From: Bacillota bacterium
Lineage (GTDB): Bacteria > Bacillota > Clostridia > Christensenellales > SZUA-584
Reading direction: 5' to 3'
Assembly: GCA_023406895.1 (NCBI GenBank)
Contig: JAEXTV010000009.1
Location: forward strand, 4,878 to 68,877
DNA length: 64,000 bases
In this document: one piece after another, positions 43,732 to 54,020 of the stretch
Numbering within the stretch: position 1 is the first letter of the stretch
Layout of the letters: every line of letters starts with the position of its first letter
Position numbers and translations under genes: made by a program
Notes under the pieces: model-generated
The model's input: only the letters and a program-made list of their open reading frames with translations
Told to the model about the DNA's origin: nothing
The model's database searches: none

Positions 43732-44175
43732 GTGAATATCTATGAATTAAAGCCGGCTCCGGGCTCCAAAAAGAAAAGAAAACGCGTGGGCAGAGGCGTT
43801 GGCTCAGGCCACGGCAAAACATCAACGCGCGGCCAGGGCGGCCAGTGGAGCAGAAGCGGCGGCGGCGTACGCCCCGGTTTTGAAGGCGGACAGATGCCGC
43901 TTTCGAGACGTCTCCCCAAGAGAGGCTTCACCAATATATTTGCCAAAGTTTATGCGACCGTTAACGTCAGCGATCTCAATGTGCTCGAAGACGGAACGGA
44001 AGTGACAGTGGAGCTTTTAAAAGAGAAGAAAATTATCAAAAAGACATTTGATGGCTTAAAGGTGCTCGGCAACGGAGAAATTACCAAAAAGCTTACCGTT
44101 AAAGCGGTTAAGTTCACGTCTACGGCTGCGGAGAAAATTGCCGCTGCCGGGGGAACGGCAGAGGTGATTGAATAA
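43732..44175 (+). CDS. rplO: 50S ribosomal protein L15
   Basis: 147 residues beginning at a [40 protein letters not shown], and [27 protein letters not shown] is nine bases upstream. The stop overlaps the secY start by one base. Confidence 0.97.
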   Translation: MNIYELKPAPGSKKKRKRVGRGVGSGHGKTSTRGQGGQWSRSGGGVRPGFEGGQMPLSRRLPKRGFTNIFAKVYATVNVSDLNVLEDGTEVTVELLKEKKIIKKTFDGLKVLGNGEITKKLTVKAVKFTSTAAEKIAAAGGTAEVIE

Positions 44176-45440
44176 TGTTTAGTACGCTGCGTAATGCATG
44201 GAAGGTTCCGGATATCAGAAAGAAGATGCTTTATACGGTCTTAATGCTGATCGTCTACAGAATCGGTGCACATGTACCGGTTCCTGGCGTGAACGCGACC
44301 TATGTAGCAGAAGTGGTAAACAATAATCCGCTTGGTGGTTTCGTTGACCTTTTTGCCGGCGGCGGACTATCAAATTTTTCGTTGTTTGCCTTGGGTATCG
44401 TGCCCTATGTGACGGCATCCATCATCATGAACTTGCTCACAATGGCGATTCCGCCTCTGGAGCGCATGAGCAAGGAAGGCCCCGAAGGCCGCAAGAAGAT
44501 CGCCTCGATCACGCGGTATGCGGGTGTGGCGCTCGGTCTTATTCAGGCCATCGGCCTGCTGGTCACGTTCGGATCGAAGGCCATTATCGACACGGGAACG
44601 CCGCTGATCCTGAACCAAATCACGATCGTGATGTGCCTCACGGCCGGCACGGCGCTGATTATGTGGATCGGTGAGCATATCACCGAAAACGGCGTGGGCA
44701 ACGGTATTTCGCTGCTGATCTTCGTCAGCATCGTGTCGAGGCTCCCCAGTGCGGTGATTGGTTTCATCAATAACATCGCTCTTGGAACGGCTTCGGTTAT
44801 CACGTTCCTCATCGTGATCATTGGAGCGCTGGCCATTGTGACGGGCATCACGTTCATTGACCTTGGCGAACGGCGCATCCCGGTGCAATACGCGAAGCGC
44901 GTGGTGGGACGTAAGATTTACGGCGGACAGTCCACACACATCCCGATGAAGATCAATTCATCCGGCGTGCTGCCGCTGATTTTTGCAATGACGCTCGTGC
45001 AGTTCCCGGGCATGATCATCGGTTTTATGAGCAAGGAGACACAGGCTTCCTATAACGCGGTGATGGGACCCAGCCAGCCGCTCTACCTGATTCTGTTCGC
45101 ACTGCTGATATTCTTCTTCACATTCTTCTATTCTCAGGTGACGTTTAATCCTGTGGATGTGTCGAAAAACCTCCAGCAGAACGGCGGATTTATCCCGGGT
45201 ATACGCGCAGGAAAACCGACATCAGATCATCTGCAGAAGATACTTATCCGTGTAACGCTGTTCGGCGCGATATTCCTCGCGTTGGTTGCCACGGTACCTC
45301 AGGTTTTCGTGGCACTTGTAGGCTTTTCTTCACCGTTTGGTGCGACGAGCCTGCTCATCATGGTCAGCGTATCTCTCGAGACCACACGGCAGCTGGAATC
45401 CCATATGATGATGCGTCATTATAAAGGGTTCTTAAAGTAG
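44175..45440 (+). CDS. secY: Protein translocase subunit SecY
   Basis: 421 residues, ten transmembrane helices, the pore of the Sec translocon. Seen: VYRIGAHVPVPGVNATYVAE (plug region start), ALGIVPYVTASIIMNLLTMA, GIFLASVA-like EHITENGVGNGISLLIF, and the conserved cytosolic loop YAKRVVGRKIYGGQSTHIP. Overlaps rplO by one base and precedes adk by ten. Confidence 0.98.
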   Translation: MFSTLRNAWKVPDIRKKMLYTVLMLIVYRIGAHVPVPGVNATYVAEVVNNNPLGGFVDLFAGGGLSNFSLFALGIVPYVTASIIMNLLTMAIPPLERMSKEGPEGRKKIASITRYAGVALGLIQAIGLLVTFGSKAIIDTGTPLILNQITIVMCLTAGTALIMWIGEHITENGVGNGISLLIFVSIVSRLPSAVIGFINNIALGTASVITFLIVIIGALAIVTGITFIDLGERRIPVQYAKRVVGRKIYGGQSTHIPMKINSSGVLPLIFAMTLVQFPGMIIGFMSKETQASYNAVMGPSQPLYLILFALLIFFFTFFYSQVTFNPVDVSKNLQQNGGFIPGIRAGKPTSDHLQKILIRVTLFGAIFLALVATVPQVFVALVGFSSPFGATSLLIMVSVSLETTRQLESHMMMRHYKGFLK

Positions 45441-45450
45441 AGGTAGGTTT

Positions 45451-46077
45451 ATGAGACTGATGTTCGTAGGGCCCCCGGGTGCCGGCAAAGGCACTCAGGC
45501 GGTTCGGATAGCTGAAAGATACAAAATTCCTCATATATCCACAGGCGATATGCTGCGTGAACAAATCAAAAACGGCACAGCGCTTGGGAAACAGGCTAAA
45601 TCATATATTGATGCGGGAGAACTTGTTCCGGATGAGGTGATCATCGGAATGGTTCAGGACCGTATTGCAAGGCCGGATGCGGCAAACGGGTTTCTGCTGG
45701 ACGGATTTCCGCGCACGAGGCAGCAGGCGGAAGCGCTCGGTACATTTGCCGAGCTCGACGCGGTGATTAACATCAACGTGCCAGATGATAAGCTGATCCA
45801 CAGGATCTGCGGCAGGCGCGTGTGTTCTGACTGCGGTGCCACCTATCACGAATCGATGCTGGAGAACCCAAAATCGTGCCCGAAATGCGGCGGTAAACTG
45901 TTTGTGCGAGATGATGACAAAGAGGAAACCGTTAAACAGCGCCTCGCGGTTTATAAGGATAAAACGCAGCCGCTGATCGAGTATTACACGAGCCTTGGCA
46001 TTCTGCACGATGTGGTGGGCAGCGGCGGTATCGATGATATCACCGAAACAATTGTGGAAGTGTTGGAAAGACAATGA
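45451..46077 (+). CDS. adk: Adenylate kinase
   Basis: 208 residues; interconverts ATP+AMP and 2 ADP. P-loop GPPGAGKGTQA, AMP site STGDMLREQ and DGFPRTRQQAEAL. The LID carries four cysteines (CSDCGATYH and CPKCGG), the zinc-binding form common in Gram-positives. Its stop overlaps the map start by four bases. Confidence 0.98.
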   Translation: MRLMFVGPPGAGKGTQAVRIAERYKIPHISTGDMLREQIKNGTALGKQAKSYIDAGELVPDEVIIGMVQDRIARPDAANGFLLDGFPRTRQQAEALGTFAELDAVININVPDDKLIHRICGRRVCSDCGATYHESMLENPKSCPKCGGKLFVRDDDKEETVKQRLAVYKDKTQPLIEYYTSLGILHDVVGSGGIDDITETIVEVLERQ

Positions 46078-46820
46078 TCACGCTCAAATCCCCCAGAGAA
46101 ATCGAATTCATGCGCGAAGCCGGCAAAATTGCGGGTGAGGCTCATGAACTGGTGGGCAAAGCAGTCCGCCCCGGTGTCACCACAAAGCATCTCGATGAAA
46201 TCGTCAGAAGACACATTGAGAAATGCGGCGCGGTGCCCTCGTTTCTCGGATACAGCGGGTATCCCGCTACGATCAACGCGTCGGTGAACGATGAGATCGT
46301 GCATGGTATTCCGGGCGACCGGGTACTAAAAGACGGCGACATTGTAAGCATTGATTTGGGCGCGAAATACAAGGGCTTTCACAGCGATTGTGCAAGAACA
46401 TACGCTGTGGGGCACATCAGCGCTGAGGCCGCAAGGCTGATCAGCGTGACGGAGCAGGCTTTTTATGCCGGCATGAATGCCTTTCAGGACGGCAGCCACC
46501 TTGTCAGCATTTCCGCCGCGGTACAGAAGACGGCGGAGGATGCGGGGTTCTCGGTGGTGCGCGAGCTGGTGGGGCACGGTATCGGGCGGGATCTTCACGA
46601 AGAACCCAATGTGCCGAATTTTGTGAGCATCGGCCGCGGCCCGAGGCTTCGGGTGGGCATGGTGCTCGCGATAGAGCCCATGATCAACTATGGCGGCAAG
46701 GAAACTGTCACAATGCCGGATGGCTGGACAGTGCAAACCAAGGACGGCTGTTTGTCCGCTCATTATGAGAATACGGTGGCACTGACGGATAATGGGCCTT
46801 TGATCCTCACTCAGGCGTAG
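46074..46820 (+). CDS. map: Methionine aminopeptidase, type I
   Basis: 248 residues; removes N-terminal Met from new proteins. Metal ligands Asp in SIDLGAKYKGFHSDCART, His in LVGHGIGRDLHEEPNVPNF, Glu in MVLAIEPM and Glu in HYENTVALT are all present. Coupled to adk by a four-base overlap. Confidence 0.98.
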   Translation: MITLKSPREIEFMREAGKIAGEAHELVGKAVRPGVTTKHLDEIVRRHIEKCGAVPSFLGYSGYPATINASVNDEIVHGIPGDRVLKDGDIVSIDLGAKYKGFHSDCARTYAVGHISAEAARLISVTEQAFYAGMNAFQDGSHLVSISAAVQKTAEDAGFSVVRELVGHGIGRDLHEEPNVPNFVSIGRGPRLRVGMVLAIEPMINYGGKETVTMPDGWTVQTKDGCLSAHYENTVALTDNGPLILTQA

Positions 46821-46837
46821 GCAAAGGAGGGTAAGAT

Positions 46838-47122
46838 ATGGTTGAGTATCCCGTGGAAATCGGAAGGGTTGCCGTATCGACCGCCGGCCGCGATAAAGAC
46901 AGATACTTTGTGATTACAGATATCATTGACTGCAATTATGTGTATATTGCAGATGGTGACCTAAGAACAAAGGATCGTCCCAAGAAGAAAAAGCTTAAGC
47001 ACTTGAAGCTCAGTCCCTGTGTGCTTGACGGGATTGCGGGCAAGCTGAAAGGGGGCACAAGAGTATTTGATGCGGAGATACGAAGCGCGATACGATCGTG
47101 CAAGAGCGACAGCGACACTTAG
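46838..47122 (+). CDS. KOW domain RNA-binding protein (L14e-like)
   Basis: 94 residues. The KOW motif lies in [20 protein letters not shown] and [12 protein letters not shown]; a lysine-rich patch follows ([12 protein letters not shown]). The fold resembles the archaeal/eukaryotic L14e/L27e group. This small gene between map and infA is a regular feature of Clostridia. It probably binds rRNA or the ribosome; its precise role is not established as far as I know. AAAGGAGGG site. Confidence 0.9.
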   Translation: MVEYPVEIGRVAVSTAGRDKDRYFVITDIIDCNYVYIADGDLRTKDRPKKKKLKHLKLSPCVLDGIAGKLKGGTRVFDAEIRSAIRSCKSDSDT

Positions 47123-47136
47123 AAAGGGGAAGCGAT

Positions 47137-47492
<356 letters not shown>

Positions 47493-47571
47493 ATGTTTGT
47501 ACGGAGCGGCTGCGAAGGAATTACTTCGATCCGTATGGCTTCTATATAACTAATTTCGGAGGTGTAATTTA

Positions 47572-47940
47572 GTGGCACGTATATCAGGTGTAGACCTGCC
47601 AAAGGAAAAAAGGGTGGAAATCGGCCTGACCTATATTTACGGTATCGGGCTCAAGACATCCCGTGATATTTTAGCGGCGACAGGCGTTGACCCCGATATC
47701 CGGATCAAGGACTTGTCCGAATCGGATGTCAGCAAATTAAGAGAATATATCGACAAGAATCTGAAAGTGGAAGGCGATCTGCGTCGTGATGTGACAATGA
47801 GCATCAAGCGTCTGATGGAAATCGGCTGCTACAGAGGTATTCGCCACCGTAAGGGCCTGCCGGTAAGAGGACAGAGCTCCAAACAGAACGCGCGCACAAG
47901 AAAAGGCCCTAAACGGACCGCGAGCGCAAAGAGAAAGTGA
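47572..47940 (+). CDS. rpsM: 30S ribosomal protein S13
   Basis: 122 residues from [41 protein letters not shown] and a C-terminal basic tail ([14 protein letters not shown]). Forms the A-site finger bridge with the 50S. GGAGGTG site. Confidence 0.98.
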   Translation: MARISGVDLPKEKRVEIGLTYIYGIGLKTSRDILAATGVDPDIRIKDLSESDVSKLREYIDKNLKVEGDLRRDVTMSIKRLMEIGCYRGIRHRKGLPVRGQSSKQNARTRKGPKRTASAKRK

Positions 47941-47949
47941 GGATAGTCA

Positions 47950-48342
47950 ATGGCTAAGCCAAAGAAAGTCGTAAGAAAGCGCAGAGAAAAAAAGAACATT
48001 GAGCGCGGTCAGGCGCATATCCGTGCTTCCTTTAATAATACGCTCGTCACGATGACCGACGTGGGCGGCAATACGCTCTCGTGGGCCAGCGCAGGCGGTA
48101 TGGGATTCAGGGGCTCAAGAAAGAGCACTCCTTTTGCAGCTCAGGTTGCGGCCGAAAAGGCGGCAAATGCGGCGATGGAACATGGCCTTCGCTATGTGGA
48201 TGTGTATGTAAAAGGCCCCGGCTCCGGCAGAGAAGCGGCGATCCGTGCTCTGCAGACAGCGGGACTTGAAGTGTGTCTGATTAAAGACGTCACACCGATT
48301 CCGCACAACGGATGCCGCCCGCCCAAACGCAGGAGAGTATAA
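47950..48342 (+). CDS. rpsK: 30S ribosomal protein S11
   Basis: 130 residues: [40 protein letters not shown] and the C-terminal [16 protein letters not shown]. Lies in the platform near the mRNA exit. Confidence 0.98.
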   Translation: MAKPKKVVRKRREKKNIERGQAHIRASFNNTLVTMTDVGGNTLSWASAGGMGFRGSRKSTPFAAQVAAEKAANAAMEHGLRYVDVYVKGPGSGREAAIRALQTAGLEVCLIKDVTPIPHNGCRPPKRRRV

Positions 48343-48357
48343 GGAGGAGAATGGACA

Positions 48358-48981
48358 ATGGCTAGATATACAGGTTCCGTGTGCCGTCTGTGCCGCAGAG
48401 AAGGCTGCAAGCTCTTCCTGAAAGGCGACCGGTGCTATTCCGGAAAGTGCTCGTACGTTAAACGGCCGCAGGCGCCCGGCGTGCAGAGCAAGAGCAGAAA
48501 GAAAGTATCCGAATACGGGATTCAGCTGCGTGAAAAACAGAAGGTGAAACGCGCTTATGGTATGCTGGAATCTCAGTTCGAAAAATATTACGGTATTGCC
48601 GAGCGCATGAAGGGCAAAACAGGCGAAAACCTGCTGCAGCTTTTAGAATCGCGTCTTGACAATGTGGTTTACCGCCTTGGCCTTGGCGATAGCAGAGCGC
48701 AGGCACGCCAGTTCGTGCTGCACGGTCATATTCTCGTTAACGGCAAAAAGGTGGACATTGCGTCTTACATCGTGAGCAGCGGTGATGAGATTACGGTTAA
48801 GAAGAAGCTCGCCGATACCGATCGGTTCAAAGAGATTCGTGAGAGCGAAGCACGGCCGATGCCGAGCTGGCTCACGATGGACAATGCGAATCTGACAGGC
48901 AGAGTGGTCGCTGCGCCGGCAAGAGAGGATATCGACCTCACCATCGAAGAGCATCTGATCGTTGAGTATTACTCTAAGTAA
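48358..48981 (+). CDS. rpsD: 30S ribosomal protein S4
   Basis: 207 residues. N-terminal zinc knuckle [20 protein letters not shown] with four cysteines; S4 domain with [20 protein letters not shown] and [20 protein letters not shown]. Primary 16S binder. Its place inside the alpha operon is typical of Clostridia; in Bacillus subtilis rpsD is elsewhere. Confidence 0.98.
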   Translation: MARYTGSVCRLCRREGCKLFLKGDRCYSGKCSYVKRPQAPGVQSKSRKKVSEYGIQLREKQKVKRAYGMLESQFEKYYGIAERMKGKTGENLLQLLESRLDNVVYRLGLGDSRAQARQFVLHGHILVNGKKVDIASYIVSSGDEITVKKKLADTDRFKEIRESEARPMPSWLTMDNANLTGRVVAAPAREDIDLTIEEHLIVEYYSK

Positions 48982-49034
48982 CGGAAATTGCGGTTGCCCT
49001 CAAAAACAATTCGTCTATAACAGGAGGGTTATAA

Positions 49035-49979
49035 ATGTTAGAAATTGAAAAGCCGAACATACAGTGCGTTGAAAAAGCAAGCGACAATTCTTATGCGAAA
49101 TACGTGATGGAGCCGCTCGAACGCGGTTTCGGATCGACGCTTGGCAACTCCTTAAGACGTGTGCTACTTTCGTGCCTGCCGGGTGCGGCGGTGACGCGCG
49201 TCAAGATCGACAATGTGCTGCATGAGTTCTCCACGATTAAAGGCGTCAGCGAAGATGTCGTCAACATCGTGATGAATTTAAAAGGCCTTGCGGTTAAGAT
49301 GTACGTCGACGAAGCAAAAACCATGACACTCGATGTGAAGGGCCCGAAGGATGTGACGGCAGCGGACATTTTTACGGATGCCGATGTCGAGATACTGAAT
49401 CCTGATATGCACATCGCGACGCTCGATAAGGACGGCAGCCTCTATATGGAGATCACTGTTGAAAAAGGGCGCGGTTATGTGCTTGCCGACAAAAACAAAG
49501 AAAACGATATGCCGATCGGCGTGATTCCTGTGGATTCGCTGTTCACACCCGTCAGAAAAGTGAACTTCACTGTTGAAAACACGCGCGTCGGGCAGATCAC
49601 CGACTACGACAAGCTCTCAGTGGAGCTCTGGACAAACGGGACGATTGCGCCGGACGAAGCGGTATCGCTTTCAGCAAAGATTTTAAACGAGCATCTGATA
49701 CAGTTTGTGGCGCTGACCGACCACGTTCAGAACGTGGAGATTATGGTCGAACCCGAAGAAGACAAGAAGGAAAAGGTGCTTGAGATTACGATCGAAGAGC
49801 TTGACCTGTCTGTCCGTTCCTACAACTGCTTGAAGCGCGCCGGCATCAATACGGTGGAAGAGCTGATCAAGCGCAACGAAGAAGAAATGATGAAGGTCAG
49901 GAATTTGGGACGCAAATCGCTCGAAGAGGTGGAGCAGAAGCTCGCCGCACTCGGACTTTCGCTGCGTCTGGACGACTAA
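49035..49979 (+). CDS. rpoA: RNA polymerase alpha subunit
   Basis: 314 residues. N-terminal assembly domain: [20 protein letters not shown] and [20 protein letters not shown]; linker about 225-250; C-terminal domain: [20 protein letters not shown] and [16 protein letters not shown], which binds UP elements and activators. GGAGGG site; 53 bases after rpsD. Confidence 0.98.
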   Translation: MLEIEKPNIQCVEKASDNSYAKYVMEPLERGFGSTLGNSLRRVLLSCLPGAAVTRVKIDNVLHEFSTIKGVSEDVVNIVMNLKGLAVKMYVDEAKTMTLDVKGPKDVTAADIFTDADVEILNPDMHIATLDKDGSLYMEITVEKGRGYVLADKNKENDMPIGVIPVDSLFTPVRKVNFTVENTRVGQITDYDKLSVELWTNGTIAPDEAVSLSAKILNEHLIQFVALTDHVQNVEIMVEPEEDKKEKVLEITIEELDLSVRSYNCLKRAGINTVEELIKRNEEEMMKVRNLGRKSLEEVEQKLAALGLSLRLDD

Positions 49980-50097
49980 AACAACGCAAATGGCGCAGCG
50001 TGGTCATACCGCGCTCGTCATCGGAAAACACTATTGACAATTTTTTCGCCGCATGGCATTGCAGAATGTCCGGCTTGCGGCAACGAGGAGGCTAATT

Positions 50098-50607
50098 ATG
50101 GCTGGATACAGACATCTCAATCAACAGCAGGACCAGAGACAGGCGACACTTCGGAACCTCGTCACAGGGCTGTTATGGTATGGCCGCATCGAGACAACGC
50201 TGGCCCGGGCGAAAGAAGCCAGGAGCATTGCGGAAAAACTGATCACGATTGCGGTTAAAGAATATGACAACACCGTCAAGGTTGTGAAAGAAGTCACCGA
50301 AGGTGACGAGAAAGTCAAGCGCGAAGTCGTTAACGACGCGCCCTCTAAGCTTGCCGCACGGCGCAAGCTGATGAGCTACCTGTACAATGTACCGGAAGCC
50401 AGAAAAGACGGCGAGTCGAAATTCGATTATAAAAAGCGCGCAGGTGAAGTGACCAATCCGCTTATCGAGAAGATGTTCCGTGAATACGGCCCGAAGTACG
50501 ACAAGCGCGCGAAGGATCTCGGCACCGGCGGCGGTTACACGCGCATCATCAAAAAGGGTCCGCGCCGCGGCGATGCGACTGAAATGGTTATACTCGAGCT
50601 TGTTTAA
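50098..50607 (+). CDS. rplQ: 50S ribosomal protein L17, long form
   Basis: 169 residues. The usual L17 opening [20 protein letters not shown] and end [20 protein letters not shown] are present. Between them lies an insertion of about 50 residues relative to the 120-residue Bacillus protein, rich in Lys/Glu (about residues 64-115). Such long L17 occurs in Clostridia. AGGAGG site. Last gene of the superoperon. Confidence 0.96.
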   Translation: MAGYRHLNQQQDQRQATLRNLVTGLLWYGRIETTLARAKEARSIAEKLITIAVKEYDNTVKVVKEVTEGDEKVKREVVNDAPSKLAARRKLMSYLYNVPEARKDGESKFDYKKRAGEVTNPLIEKMFREYGPKYDKRAKDLGTGGGYTRIIKKGPRRGDATEMVILELV

Positions 50608-50655
50608 CAAGTGACCGGGAAATAGAATTTTAACCCTTTTTAAGGGGACGCGCTT

Positions 50656-50692
50656 AAAAAAGGCTTTGAATTTTGATTTCAGAGCCTTTTGG
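50656..50692 (+). terminator. Terminator of the ribosomal superoperon
   Basis: AAAAAGGCTTTGAA and TTCAGAGCCTTTT form a stem with one mismatch around a TTTTGAT loop. It overlaps the -35 region of the next promoter. Confidence 0.8.
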
Positions 50693-50700
50693 TGTATAAT
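50673..50700 (+). promoter_or_regulatory. Promoter of ecfA1-ecfA2-ecfT-truA
   Basis: TTGATT (50673-50678), 16 bases, TATAAT (50695-50700), 57 bases before the ecfA1 ATG. The -35 element lies in the terminator stem, so termination and restart share sequence. Confidence 0.7.
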
Positions 50701-50757
50701 AAGGACTATTCAAAGCTAATGAATGAGGCAAGGGTTTTTAGGGGAAAGGCGAATCGC

Positions 50758-51588
50758 ATGAGCATCGTTAAAATTGATGATATCACATATTCATATACGA
50801 GTGAGACAAGCATCACGCCTGCGCTTTCAGGTGTTTCTCTGTCTGTGGAAAAAGGCGCGTTCATCGCGATTATCGGGCACAATGGGTCAGGCAAATCCAC
50901 ATTCGCGCGCCATATCAACGCACTCTTTTTGCCTGCGTCAGGCAGCGTAATCATTAATGGTATGGATACAAAGGACGAAACAAAGGTTTGGGATATCCGT
51001 AAGTGCGCGGGCATGGTGTTTCAAAACCCCGACAACCAGCTGGTTGCCACGATTGTGGAAGAGGATGTGGCTTTTGGCCCAGAAAACATCGGCGTGCCAT
51101 CAAAAGAGATTCGCGAGCGTGTGGATGAGGCGCTGGAACAGGTGGGGATGAGCGCATTTAAGGAGCGCGCGCCGCATATGCTTTCGGGCGGCCAGAAGCA
51201 GCGTGTGGCTATTGCGGGGGTGCTCGCGATGCATCCTGATATCATCGTTTTCGATGAACCCACGGCCATGCTTGACCCCGAGGGGCGAAGAGAGGTGCTG
51301 GAAACCATTCGGCAGCTCAATAGTGAAGGCAAAACGATATTGCTGATTACACATTACATGGAAGAAGCGCTGCAGGCGGATACCGTCATCGTGATGACGG
51401 GCGGGCGCATCACAAAAATGGGAACGCCGAGCGAGGTGTTTGCGGACGAGCAGGCCTTGAGCGATGCGGGGCTTTCCGCGCCGCCGCATATTGCGCTTTA
51501 TCATCGGCTCAAAGCAAAGGGCTATGAGATGGGGCCGTGCCCGCTGACGACAGAAGAACTGGTGGAGAAAATATGTCAATTGAGCTAG
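50758..51588 (+). CDS. ecfA1: ECF transporter ATPase EcfA1
   Basis: 276 residues. Walker A GHNGSGKST, Q loop in VFQNPDNQLVATIVEEDVAF, signature LSGGQKQRVAIAG, Walker B IIVFDEPTAMLD, H loop in LLITHYMEE. With EcfA2 and EcfT it forms the shared energy module for vitamin uptake by several substrate-binding S components encoded elsewhere. The start at MSIVKID is preferred over in-frame upstream codons. It overlaps ecfA2 by 16 bases. Confidence 0.95.
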   Translation: MSIVKIDDITYSYTSETSITPALSGVSLSVEKGAFIAIIGHNGSGKSTFARHINALFLPASGSVIINGMDTKDETKVWDIRKCAGMVFQNPDNQLVATIVEEDVAFGPENIGVPSKEIRERVDEALEQVGMSAFKERAPHMLSGGQKQRVAIAGVLAMHPDIIVFDEPTAMLDPEGRREVLETIRQLNSEGKTILLITHYMEEALQADTVIVMTGGRITKMGTPSEVFADEQALSDAGLSAPPHIALYHRLKAKGYEMGPCPLTTEELVEKICQLS

Positions 51589-52439
51589 AGAAACTGACTT
51601 ACACGTATATGCCGGGGACGCCGTTTGAATCTAAGGCGGTCGATGATATCAGTTTGAAAATCGAGGACGGCGAATTTTTGGGTGTGATCGGGCACACAGG
51701 CTCGGGCAAAACCACATTGATCGGGCTGATTGCGGGGCTGTTGAAGCCAACGTCCGGCCGCGTGCTGATCGACGGTGCCGATATTTCCGGCAAGGGTTTC
51801 GACAGAAAAGCGTTGCGCCGTTCTATCGGCGTGGTGTTCCAATACCCTGAGCATCAGCTGTTTGAGGAAACGGTGTATAAGGACATTTCGTTTGGCCCCA
51901 AAAAGACGGGTGTCCCGGAAGATGAGATTGAGCAGCGCGTGAAGCACGCGATGGAACTCATGGAGCTGGATTTTGATGGCGTTAAGGACTTATCGCCGTT
52001 TGAGCTTTCGGGCGGCCAAAAGCGGCGCGTGGCCATTGCGGGTGTGCTCGCGATCCGCCCCAAGGTACTGATACTCGACGAACCTGTGGCCGGGCTTGAC
52101 CCCAAAGGCCGCACACACCTGATGAACCTCATCACGCATCTGAACGCAGAAGGTGTCACCATACTCATGATCACGCATTCCATGGATGATCTGGCGGAGT
52201 ATGCGCACCGCGTCATCGTACTGAACGGATCGCGGCTGGTGATGGACGATACGCCGCAGAAGGTCTTTTTGAGAGAGAATGAACTCAAAGAGATGGGCCT
52301 CGATATTCCCTATGTGGCGCGTATCGCGTCGCAGATGCGCGAAAAGGGCCTTTGCGTTGACGACAGCGTGATTCGACTCGACGAGCTTGAGGAAGCGGCT
52401 GAACGGTTGATATCAGGCGGAACAGGGGGCGAAAAATGA
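51573..52439 (+). CDS. ecfA2: ECF transporter ATPase EcfA2
   Basis: 288 residues. Walker A GHTGSGKTT, Q loop in VFQYPEHQLFEETVYKDISF, signature LSGGQKRRVAIAG, Walker B VLILDEPVAGLD, H loop in LMITHSMDD. Partner of EcfA1 in the heterodimer. Ribosome site GGTGGAG inside ecfA1; the stop overlaps ecfT by four bases. Confidence 0.95.
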   Translation: MSIELEKLTYTYMPGTPFESKAVDDISLKIEDGEFLGVIGHTGSGKTTLIGLIAGLLKPTSGRVLIDGADISGKGFDRKALRRSIGVVFQYPEHQLFEETVYKDISFGPKKTGVPEDEIEQRVKHAMELMELDFDGVKDLSPFELSGGQKRRVAIAGVLAIRPKVLILDEPVAGLDPKGRTHLMNLITHLNAEGVTILMITHSMDDLAEYAHRVIVLNGSRLVMDDTPQKVFLRENELKEMGLDIPYVARIASQMREKGLCVDDSVIRLDELEEAAERLISGGTGGEK

Positions 52440-53230
52440 TAAAGAATGTCTCCCTGGGCCAATATTTCCCCGGTAATTCGGTTATCCATCGTCTCGATCC
52501 GCGCATGAAGCTTGTGCTCGTCATCGCACTCATTGTGCTGATATTCATGATGAATACGCTGCCCGGTAATCTGGTTGTTTTCGCTTTTCTCGTCACGACA
52601 ATCATACTCTCGCGCGTGAATGTGAAATTTGTTCTGCGCGGTTTAAAACCGCTCTGGTTTATCATACTGCTGACGTTTGTGCTGAACACGTTCTTTTATT
52701 CCGGCGGTACCGAACTGTTCTCGTGGTGGATATTCCGCGTATCACAGGAAGGGCTGATCAGCGCCGTGCGGCTGGCCGTGCGCCTCATATTCCTGATTAC
52801 GGCGACGACAATGCTGACGCTCACCACATCGCCCATCGCGCTGACAGACGGCATAGAGAGCCTGCTAAAGCCTTTGAAGGCGCTCAAGTTCCCCGTGCAT
52901 GAGCTCGCGATGATGATGACGATTGCGATGCGGTTTATCCCGACATTGATCGAGGAGACGGATAAAATTATGAAGGCGCAGACGGCAAGAGGAGCGGAGT
53001 TCGATTCGGGCAGCATATTCAAGCGGGCCGCGGGCATGGTGCCGCTGCTGGTGCCGCTTTTTGTGAGCGCGTTCCGGCGTGCCGATGAGCTCGCGTTTGC
53101 GATGGAATCGCGCTGTTATCACGGCGGAGAAGGGCGCACGCGCATGAAGATTATGCATATGCACCTGCGCGACTATATCGCCATGGCCGTGGTGGCGGGG
53201 CTGATCGTTTTCGCCGCATTTGGCTATTAG
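52436..53230 (+). CDS. ecfT: ECF transporter transmembrane protein EcfT
   Basis: 264 residues with about five to six helices. The two coupling-helix motifs with Ala-Arg-Gly are present: AQTARGAEFDSGS (about residue 185) and ESRCYHGG (in place of the second ARG). NSVIHRLDPRMKLVLVIALI is the typical N-terminal start. It couples ATPase motion to the S component. Confidence 0.95.
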   Translation: MIKNVSLGQYFPGNSVIHRLDPRMKLVLVIALIVLIFMMNTLPGNLVVFAFLVTTIILSRVNVKFVLRGLKPLWFIILLTFVLNTFFYSGGTELFSWWIFRVSQEGLISAVRLAVRLIFLITATTMLTLTTSPIALTDGIESLLKPLKALKFPVHELAMMMTIAMRFIPTLIEETDKIMKAQTARGAEFDSGSIFKRAAGMVPLLVPLFVSAFRRADELAFAMESRCYHGGEGRTRMKIMHMHLRDYIAMAVVAGLIVFAAFGY

Positions 53231-53233
53231 CCT

Positions 53234-53980
53234 ATGAGAGTCAGGCTGACGGTGGAATACGACGGTACGAATTACGCGGGCTGGCAGCGGCAGCTGAACG
53301 GGCTTTCGGTGCAGGAGATGCTCGAACGCGCGTTTGAAGCCGCTTCGGGTGAGTGCGTCAGAATACACGGCGCGGGACGCACGGATGCGGGTGTTCATGC
53401 AATGGCGCAAACGGCGCATTTCGATACATCGTGTTCGATTCCGCCCGAGAAGATCTGCTACGCAATCAACATGCAGCTGCCTTCCGATATCCGCGTCAAA
53501 AGTTCGCAGCTGGCAGATGATTCTTTTCATGCACGTTTTGACGCGAAGGGCAAGCATTACCGATATACAATTAACAATACAGCGCATGCGTCCGCCGTAT
53601 ACCGGCACACCACCGCGCATGTGCGGGGCAGCCTTGATGTGGCGGCGATGCGTGAAGCGGCCGTCTATATTGCAGGCACACACGATTTTGCGGCCTTCTG
53701 CGCCAGCGGCAGCGAAGTGAAAGATACGGTGCGCACCGTTTACAGCCTGATGATCACCGAAGAGAAACCGTTTATTCACATTGATATAAAAGGCTCGGGA
53801 TTTTTGTACCACATGGTGCGTATCATTGCGGGCACATTGATTGAGATCGGACAGAAAAAAAGGATGCCCGCCTCCATGCGGGAAATCATTGAAAGCAAAA
53901 ACAGAGAGCGTGCGGGCGTGACGGCACCGGCCAAGGGGCTGATGCTGATGTCCGTGTATTATGAGCCGCCGCAGCTGTAG
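53234..53980 (+). CDS. truA: tRNA pseudouridine synthase A
   Basis: 248 residues; makes pseudouridine at positions 38-40 of tRNA anticodon arms. The catalytic Asp is in GAGRTDAGVHAMAQ; RVRLTVEYDGTNYAGWQRQ opens the protein and GSGFLYHMVRIIAGTLIEIG lies late. Three bases after ecfT, the usual ECF-truA order. The rplM-rpsI pair that often follows in Firmicutes is not here. Confidence 0.96.
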   Translation: MRVRLTVEYDGTNYAGWQRQLNGLSVQEMLERAFEAASGECVRIHGAGRTDAGVHAMAQTAHFDTSCSIPPEKICYAINMQLPSDIRVKSSQLADDSFHARFDAKGKHYRYTINNTAHASAVYRHTTAHVRGSLDVAAMREAAVYIAGTHDFAAFCASGSEVKDTVRTVYSLMITEEKPFIHIDIKGSGFLYHMVRIIAGTLIEIGQKKRMPASMREIIESKNRERAGVTAPAKGLMLMSVYYEPPQL

Positions 53981-54020
53981 ACTTTTTTGGTGGGGTGAGT
54001 TTATTTGAGGGGGACACATC

